A stretch of DNA of 64,000 nucleotides, taken from the NCBI GenBank assembly GCA_029531795.1, contig JAPEIS010000004.1, positions 1,178,001 through 1,242,000 on the forward strand, written 5' to 3'. Each line of letters starts with the position of its first letter. Positions within the stretch are counted from its first letter, which is position 1. The notes under the pieces were generated by a model. It was given only the letters and a program-made list of their open reading frames with translations. It did not search any database and was not told where the DNA came from. This document shows positions 58,699 to 64,000 of this stretch, one piece after another. This stretch comes from Sclerotinia nivalis. Lineage: Eukaryota; Ascomycota; Leotiomycetes; Helotiales; Sclerotiniaceae. The translations under genes were made by a program, and so were the position numbers.

Positions 58699-60198
58699 TT
58701 AGGAGGATTTCTTTATAGTTACTTGATATATTTCGCATACTTTGGAATTAACTTTATGCTCTCCTTTATAATTAGCGCATTTAATTATTAAATACTGACA
58801 AGATTTGCCTTTAGCTTGACAAATTAAGCAAAAATGACCGGCTGTAGTATGATTATTGCTACAAAAACCACAGACTGGAGGTTTTTTACAAAATGATTTG
58901 TTATAACCGAATCCTTGACATTTATTGCATTGGGAGAAAGGGGTGAAAAGATAGAATCGTTCGATTCTGACGCTAATACCAGCAATATATAGCCTTTTTC
59001 GAATAACTATCTCTACTTCCTTTTATATAGCGAATATAATGACTATTACTCCTTTTTATTGATTAACTCTTTTGGAGATATTAATAAACCAATAGGGAGT
59101 ATCTATAAAAACAAAACCTGAATTAAAAATCTTAATTTCCTTTTTAATTAAATCCATATCTTTTGGGCCTGAGAATTCCTTGATTGGAATTTTATGAATA
59201 ATAACTTTATACTATGATTTATCGATTTGTATTCTCTCTGATCAAATGATTTGATTCCAGATTTCTTTCTTTTCGATTAGGAATTGTACATTGAAAGAGC
59301 TATTAATAATTAAAATAATATTATTGCTTTTAGTTGTAATAATAACTGAAATAACAGGTTTATTGATACCAGCCTTTCTGAAGGCTTCATTGATTTTGTT
59401 TCTTATATGTAATGGTATAAAGGAAATAGATTGATGAAGAGATGGATTGATAAGAATCAATCGTTTACTAAAAATATCTTCCTTTTGTTCTGTAGACTTT
59501 TGTTTTGTAGAGTTTCCTTTTGTAATTACTTTCCATTCCCTTACCGTTTTGGTAACTGAAGTATAACTTTCTTTGTTTGTTATTGAAGGATTTGTTAAAG
59601 AAGTAATTGAATGATTAAGAAGATTAGAAAAATGATTAACCTATTTTTCAATTCTTTTGGTTGCGTTTTCGAGGTGGGAGATCTATAAAGTGATAATATT
59701 TGAAGCTCTAATAAGTTTCCCTTTTTCAAGATATTCGCGGAATATTTCGATTAGATCTAGGATCTTCGATTGTTCTTCGATATCCTTTTTTATAGAAACA
59801 ACTAGAATAAAAAGATCTCTCGCTTTTTGGATAGCTTCCTTTGGTTTTGTAGGGCTAGGTTCTGAATAACTGAATTATCTTCTTCGCTTATTATTGAATT
59901 GGAGTGTAGAAGAGATAGTAGATGATTTAAAAGGATCATCAGAGTTAAGAATGTTATGTTGAGTTTGGGAATTGAAGGATTGAAAAAGAATTGGACTAAA
60001 AAGAATAAATAAAGAATTGTTGAGGTTCTTTTTATAAAGAAATAATACAACCTCCTCTTGAATTGAAGTATCTAAGATGATTTTTGGAAAACTGGATGGG
60101 ATAGTATCGATCATAATGGTCTTTTTGTTTATAATAGGAGAGTTTTTACACGAATTTTCGTGTAAATTTCGTATTTTGAACAACGATGATAATATCAT
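58697..60198 (-). pseudogene. LINE copy E ORF1
   Basis: N-terminal block 60198-59875, a central helical block, and knuckles near 58960-58780 (CNKCQGFGYNKSFC-type; His to Tyr in the first). Here the ORF1/ORF2 junction reads TAAATG rather than TAATG. Numerous stops. Confidence 0.7.
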
Positions 60199-60349
60199 AA
60201 TAACTACTAAACCAATTCATTTGGGAACAATTGAAATGGATTTTGAGAGTATTTCTTTATTAAATAAAGGAAAGAACTGGTCGTATTTCGAAGAAATTTT
60301 GTTCTTCGAAATTTATTGTATGTGTACGAACCGCTGAGGACCGCTGCGC

Positions 60350-60560
60350 GGTCCTAACTAGCCATAGTACGAAGGACTATATAACCAGGATGGATTTCCT
60401 TACCGTAGAACTTCGTGCTCAAGATCAATCATTTAGTATAATCTACTATTAGTTACGAATTGCAATCATTATTGTTGTTACTTAAGTCCCTACTTGACGT
60501 CTAATTATAAACCACTTCGAAAGCTTAGAGCACTTCTATATAATCTAGACGGCAAACCTT
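60350..60560 (+). mobile_element. LTR remnant of chromovirus-like family
   Basis: ACCGTAGAACTTCGTGCTCA and the following ~130 bases align loosely with the LTR R/U5 region, with many substitutions. Preceded by a short GC hairpin GGACCGCTGCGCGGTCC. A 74-codon minus-strand frame (60600-60824) after it is unrecognised. Confidence 0.5.
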
Positions 60561-60833
60561 ATAACAATGATTTCTTGATTGTGATTTCGATGGAGTTTAT
60601 TATAGAAGCCGATTGAACAACATAACCGGCACTATGAGTTTAATTGTTTTCGTATCTTTTCTGAATAGTTTGACGGAAGCAAAGTAATCACATGAAAACC
60701 AATTTGAGGTTTTATTTTTTAAGAAGACTAAAGCTGTATATATAACCCCAGAATGTATAGGTTTGTGGTCTGGGTCAAGGTGATAACCTTTCTCTTGTTT
60801 CAACCATCTCCTCTTGATCGGCATTGAAAATGT

Positions 60834-61799
60834 TTAAAGAACATAATCAAGTTTTCGCCTTTGCCGTCTCCGATCACAACAAGCATAAAACCACTCCACT
60901 GCGATTCGGAATACAAATAATAAAAATAATACAAATATAATCATACAAAGTATAGCTACTATCAGAACACTAGTGAATCGGCTTATATCCCGAACGTTTT
61001 GTTATAGAGTATTATCAAAAGATTCTGCAGCCAATTCCAACTGCAAAGCATTCAAGATAATTGATAATATTATAAGAATGAACAAAATAGGATCATAAAA
61101 ACGTTCAAAATAAGCATCATATTGGTTATAGACTTTATGAAAGGTGCTTTTCCCAAAAATAATCTTAATATAAAAATTCAATCTTGAAAGGCGTATCTCT
61201 CCAAATGTATAACGTCCCGTAACATCGCCATCATCGATTCTGCGGAGATCTGAAACAAGTCTGGAGAAGGATTCCCATGTCATTGCTTTCGATAAAAGCC
61301 TCCTTTCTATAGCAATATTGAAATCGGATTCATACTGTACGAGATATCGATAAGTACGGAGAAAGCCGAGTGCTGAGCGTTTAATAATCTCTCTCTCTGA
61401 GCCCAAAGGCGAAGTTGGTGATATGAGATAGGTATGCCAGAAATCGAAAGATAATAAATATTTTGGTACAGGTTTGATGAAGATCTTGTCGTAGTACCAA
61501 ATCAGATGAAGCTCAGGATTCTCCGAAATGACGATATCGTGTAATTTAACACCTTGATGATGAAGAGGTCCAATATGTGCGCTTGATTGTGTGGACATCC
61601 ACCATAGACGAGGGGAGATTTTCTCTAATATTGGTGTACGAAGATCTTTGGATATAAAGGTTGCCAATTCCATTGTATCTTGAAGCAAAATTTGAGGATA
61701 GCCGGGTAGTCGCTGAGCTTCATTTGGATTATGTAGCCTATTATGCAATTCGTGCTCTTTCTCGAATGGGTATTTTAGCGATGTTGAACTGATACTCAT
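60834..61799 (-). pseudogene. Fungal membrane protein (DUF6601-like) with one premature stop
   Basis: Open for 265 codons from ATG 61799 to a TAA at 61002-61004. The same frame then continues without a stop for 55 codons to 60834. Recognisable family blocks from memory: MELATFISKDLRTPILEKIS, PRLWWMSTQSSAHIGPLHHQ, LHLIWYYDKIFIKPVPKYLL, ALGFLRTYRYLVQYESDF, GRYTFGEIRLSRLNFYIK. Two C-terminal membrane helices are predicted: DPILFILIILSIILNALQL before the stop and SVLIVAMLCMIIFVLFLLFV after it. The stop removes the second helix and basic tail. TAA could come from CAA or TGG. I am fairly sure of the family, less of the DUF number. Function unknown. Confidence 0.7.
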
Positions 61800-62241
61800 A
61801 TTGCTGGTTATCTTATCGTTGCATTTGAGCTTAGTGTAATATTCACAATGTAGAAGAATGTACCAGGAGTGCTTGAGGGGATAATAGTTAAGTTGAATAT
61901 ACCAAATTCACGCTGAAAATGGGTTTCGTATATACACCGAGTATATATATGCATCGTAGCATCGTATCTGCCTCGGCGTTATTGTCTGCCCAAAGTGTAT
62001 CAGCTTGCATAATTAATACTCCAATCGCATCAATTGAAAATGATCAGCATATAGAATACAGCTTCAATATAGCCTTCTTATTTCTTGTTGGAAATCTATC
62101 CTCGAGAAATTTTTGAGGGCATATAATCGATACTTCTCTTGAGGTATACCAATCTTTTCGTGATTGCTCAATCAATCGTTGTTTGTCTTATATAGTTATA
62201 CACCAAAAAACCCAAAGCGAAACGTAGAAAGCAAAGCTAAG
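61800..62241. other. Divergent intergenic region
   Basis: Lies between two divergent genes and must hold both promoters. A 65-codon frame (61919-62116) is not recognised. Confidence 0.45.
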
Positions 62242-63519
62242 ATGGAAACTTTGAAGATACCAAAACAGATTGATCCGCAAGATTTGGGAATCCATGTACT
62301 TGTCGATTGCGAAAGCCCTCTTGTTGAGTATATACTCTTATTTGTTTTATCTTACCTTCGAATAATCTTATCTTCGAATACTGACTCTTATGAAGTATAA
62401 TAGCTGTTCATGGACTTGGGGCCACATCAATGACGACCTGGACCAAAGCACGGAAACCACAAGAACATATCGATCGTAATACCGAATCTAGCATTGCACC
62501 CCCTTCTGTTCCGATGAATAAATCCGAGGATCGCGTTAATTGATTAAGCGATCCAACAATGCTTCCAGCAGATATCATTAATGCCCGAATAATGGCCTTC
62601 AATTATGATAGTAATTGATATAGCGATAATGCTATCAAAGTTCGTCTTGACCATGTTGCGAATGATTTGAGACAAAAGGTTTTGCGACAACGAAAAGTAA
62701 AGAAGGATAATATAACATATATAACTTATATTATAAGCTAATGATTGCTAGAATTGTTCTTCACGACCATTAATATTTATTGGGCATTGTTTTGGTGGTC
62801 TTATGATTGAAAAGGTATTTTAGTTAGCAAACTATGAATTTATTTGTTACTAACTTCAGATGAAGGCTTTGATCAAATCTCAAATGTCGAAAATACTCGA
62901 TTTTACGATAGGGGTTGTATTGCTTGGGACACCACATAAAGGCACTGATAATATTACCTCGAGCGAACTTCTGCAAAGAATTATCTGTGCTGATGCTGCA
63001 AGAGAAGCAGCCTTATTAATCGCATTAAAAGCTAATAACGAAATAGTATTAGATGCAGTACAAGAGTTTTCAATGATGGCTCATGAAAAGAATATTCCAA
63101 TACATTGCTTTTTTGAACAAAAAAGCTCCAAGGTATCCAAAATGTTCGGCGATGATTATAAAGATTTTATTGTAAATGAAAAGTCAGCTATCTTAGATGA
63201 CTGTGAACGATATAGCCTGCTACTGGATCACTACCAACTCAATAAGTTTTCCGATCCTAAAAATGGAAATTGGAGAGAACTCTCTGATATCATCACTAAT
63301 ATTTGTGATAATGCACATCAACTAACTAATCGCAAGAATGGGAATAAAAATGAGAATAGAAATGGAAATGGAAATGGAAATGGATATAGATATGGAAATG
63401 GATATGAAAATAACCGTCGTGATGAAGGAGCTAGCTTTCTAGACCATTTTTCTACTAATAGTGGAAAGCAATTTATTGGGGGTAATTTCAATTCGGGTGG
63501 TGGATCAATGACTTTTTAA
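62242..63519 (+). pseudogene. SesB-like alpha/beta-hydrolase with C-terminal amyloid-like motif
   Basis: Four exons fit in phase: 62242-62327, 62396-62696, 62752-62814, 62860-63519 (introns 68, 55 and 45 bp). The product, 369 codons, is the hydrolase domain used as an effector in fungal NLR systems (SesB/lipase-like). Blocks: QDLGIHVLVDCESPLV, DIIAVHGLGA, NARIMAFNYDSN, RPLIFIGHCFGGLMIEK, VLLGTPHKGTDNITSSE, HCFFEQKSSKVSKMFGDDYK, LDHYQLNKFSDPKNGNW. Two TGA stops occur where the family has Trp: after DRVN and after YDSN, both in exon 2. The nucleophile elbow reads GHCFGG where GHSFGG is usual. After a linker of NGN repeats the C-terminus carries NSGKQFIGGNFN. Such proteins are thought to trigger cell death when seeded by a partner NLR. 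Here the copy is probably inactive unless read through. Confidence 0.75.
63457..63492 (+). other. PP-like amyloid signalling motif (coding)
   Basis: Encodes NSGKQFIGGNFN near the C-terminus of the hydrolase. The fungal pseudo-palindromic PP motif, as I recall it, is N-x-G-x-Q-x-G-x-x-G-x-N. This fits N, G, Q and Gly/Asn with one extra residue. Its place after a flexible N/G linker at the end of a SesB-like domain is where such motifs occur. Confidence 0.4.
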
Positions 63520-63833
63520 AGAATCATCATTAGAAATAATAATCGTAGGCTTTCAAGCCCCTCCCCCCCACCCCCACTCGATCCACACCCCATCGATTAG
63601 TTACTTCGAATCTCTTTCATGTGACAAACCGCTTCAAGGTCTCAAAAAGCGTCCCCTGTGGTTAGGTGCTCTGTACTCAGCCCCAGGACGTAAAACAACA
63701 ATAACAATCTACACAGTAAAAGCGTCAACGTTTGAAAAGCCTTAACCTTATTATATTCCACCCGAGGACGCAATAAACAGTTCGAGTAACTTGGAAGCTT
63801 TCGAGTTCAATTACTTCAAGTATATTTATCACA
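63520..63833. other. Spacer between hydrolase and NLR-like gene
   Basis: About 310 bp, C-rich near 63555-63590. Presumably the promoter of the downstream gene. Confidence 0.45.
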
Positions 63834-64000
63834 ATGCCCGATCCATTTAATAATGTTACCACTAGAATCGTTACTAGAATCGAAGCTTTACTCCACCTTA
63901 GTAGCACGGTCCATCAATATTTAAGTAATATCAAAGACCCAACCACAGATCACAACAATATCATCAGCGAGATCAACTCTGTATATGAAATCCTTTCTAT
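63834..64000 (+). CDS. N-terminus of a putative NLR/HeLo-like protein, cut by window end
   Basis: ATG at 63834 opens a frame to the window end (55 codons, no stop): MPDPFNNVTTRIVTRIEALL then HLSSTVHQYLSNIKDPTTDH and ISEINSVYEILS. This helical pattern (MADPLSV..., LQLSSTVV.YL.DVKDA..., L..EISSL...L) is the typical start of fungal NLR N-terminal helical domains (HeLo-like/SesA-like). Too short to tell whether NACHT/NB-ARC and repeats follow. The head-to-tail position after a SesB-like gene fits a two-gene NLR/effector cluster. Confidence 0.5.
   Translation, partial: MPDPFNNVTTRIVTRIEALLHLSSTVHQYLSNIKDPTTDHNNIISEINSVYEILS

Larger units (their letters stand above)
53561..60345 (-). mobile_element. 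LINE family 2, copy E, full length, with nested insertion
   Basis: Antisense, tail at 53561 onward, hairpin 53626-53649, 5' end near TGTACGAACCGCT at ~60338. Interrupted within the RT by the SINE-like copy F (55735-56602). GGACCGCT occurs at both edges (53546-53553 and about 60355-60362) and may be its target duplication. Confidence 0.8.

Noticed and set aside
1..64000. tRNA or rRNA genes
   Set aside because: None recognised by eye on either strand; a covariance search was not possible.

Overview
The window is nuclear DNA of a filamentous ascomycete (Pezizomycotina). The evidence is short introns (45-68 bp) with CTAAC-type branch sites, a FunK1-type protein kinase, an Est1-type RNA-binding protein, a DUF3435/FluG tyrosine recombinase, a chromodomain Ty3/gypsy element, Tad-like LINEs and a SesB/NLR pair at the right end. 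A Leotiomycete is my best guess, but only by general resemblance. Most repeats carry many C-to-T/G-to-A type changes and in-frame stops, as expected of repeat-induced point mutation (RIP) or methylation decay. I could not compute dinucleotide indices.

Layout. 1-9.9 kb is a gene-bearing island: an Est1-domain protein (1147-2937), a three-exon protein with a coding 36-bp minisatellite (3799-4893), a small two-exon protein of unknown family (5928-6541), a bZIP-like remnant and a two-exon FunK1 kinase (7303-9877, minus). 10.2-17.4 kb holds an inverted solo LTR and a complete but disabled chromovirus; an intact antisense ORF near its 3' LTR has Zn2Cys6 spacing. 17.4-19.6 kb has LINE 3' ends set in a CCTAACCAT-type repeat and a solo LTR with a perfect target duplication. 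21.0-22.9 kb is a broken DUF3435 recombinase gene.

23.7-31.9 kb is a graveyard: an LTR remnant split by a 1.08-kb SINE-like element with a 13-bp target duplication, a mutated partial copy of the Est1-type gene from the left end, a ferric reductase gene broken by two inverted solo LTRs, and a MADS-box-like remnant. 32-60.3 kb is almost entirely nested LINEs: one old copy, then four copies of a second family (two forward, one inside the other; two reverse), plus a second SINE-like element inside the last. These LINEs have ORF1 (three zinc knuckles) and ORF2 (endonuclease, RT, RNase H), usually joined by a TAATG stop-start overlap, and end in a hairpin and (AATC)n.

60.8-64 kb returns to genes: a membrane protein with one premature stop, then a SesB-like alpha/beta-hydrolase whose C-terminus looks like a fungal amyloid signalling motif. 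The start of a gene with a HeLo-like/NLR N-terminal region follows directly. That pairing resembles a fungal NLR signalosome, with the hydrolase copy broken by two stops.
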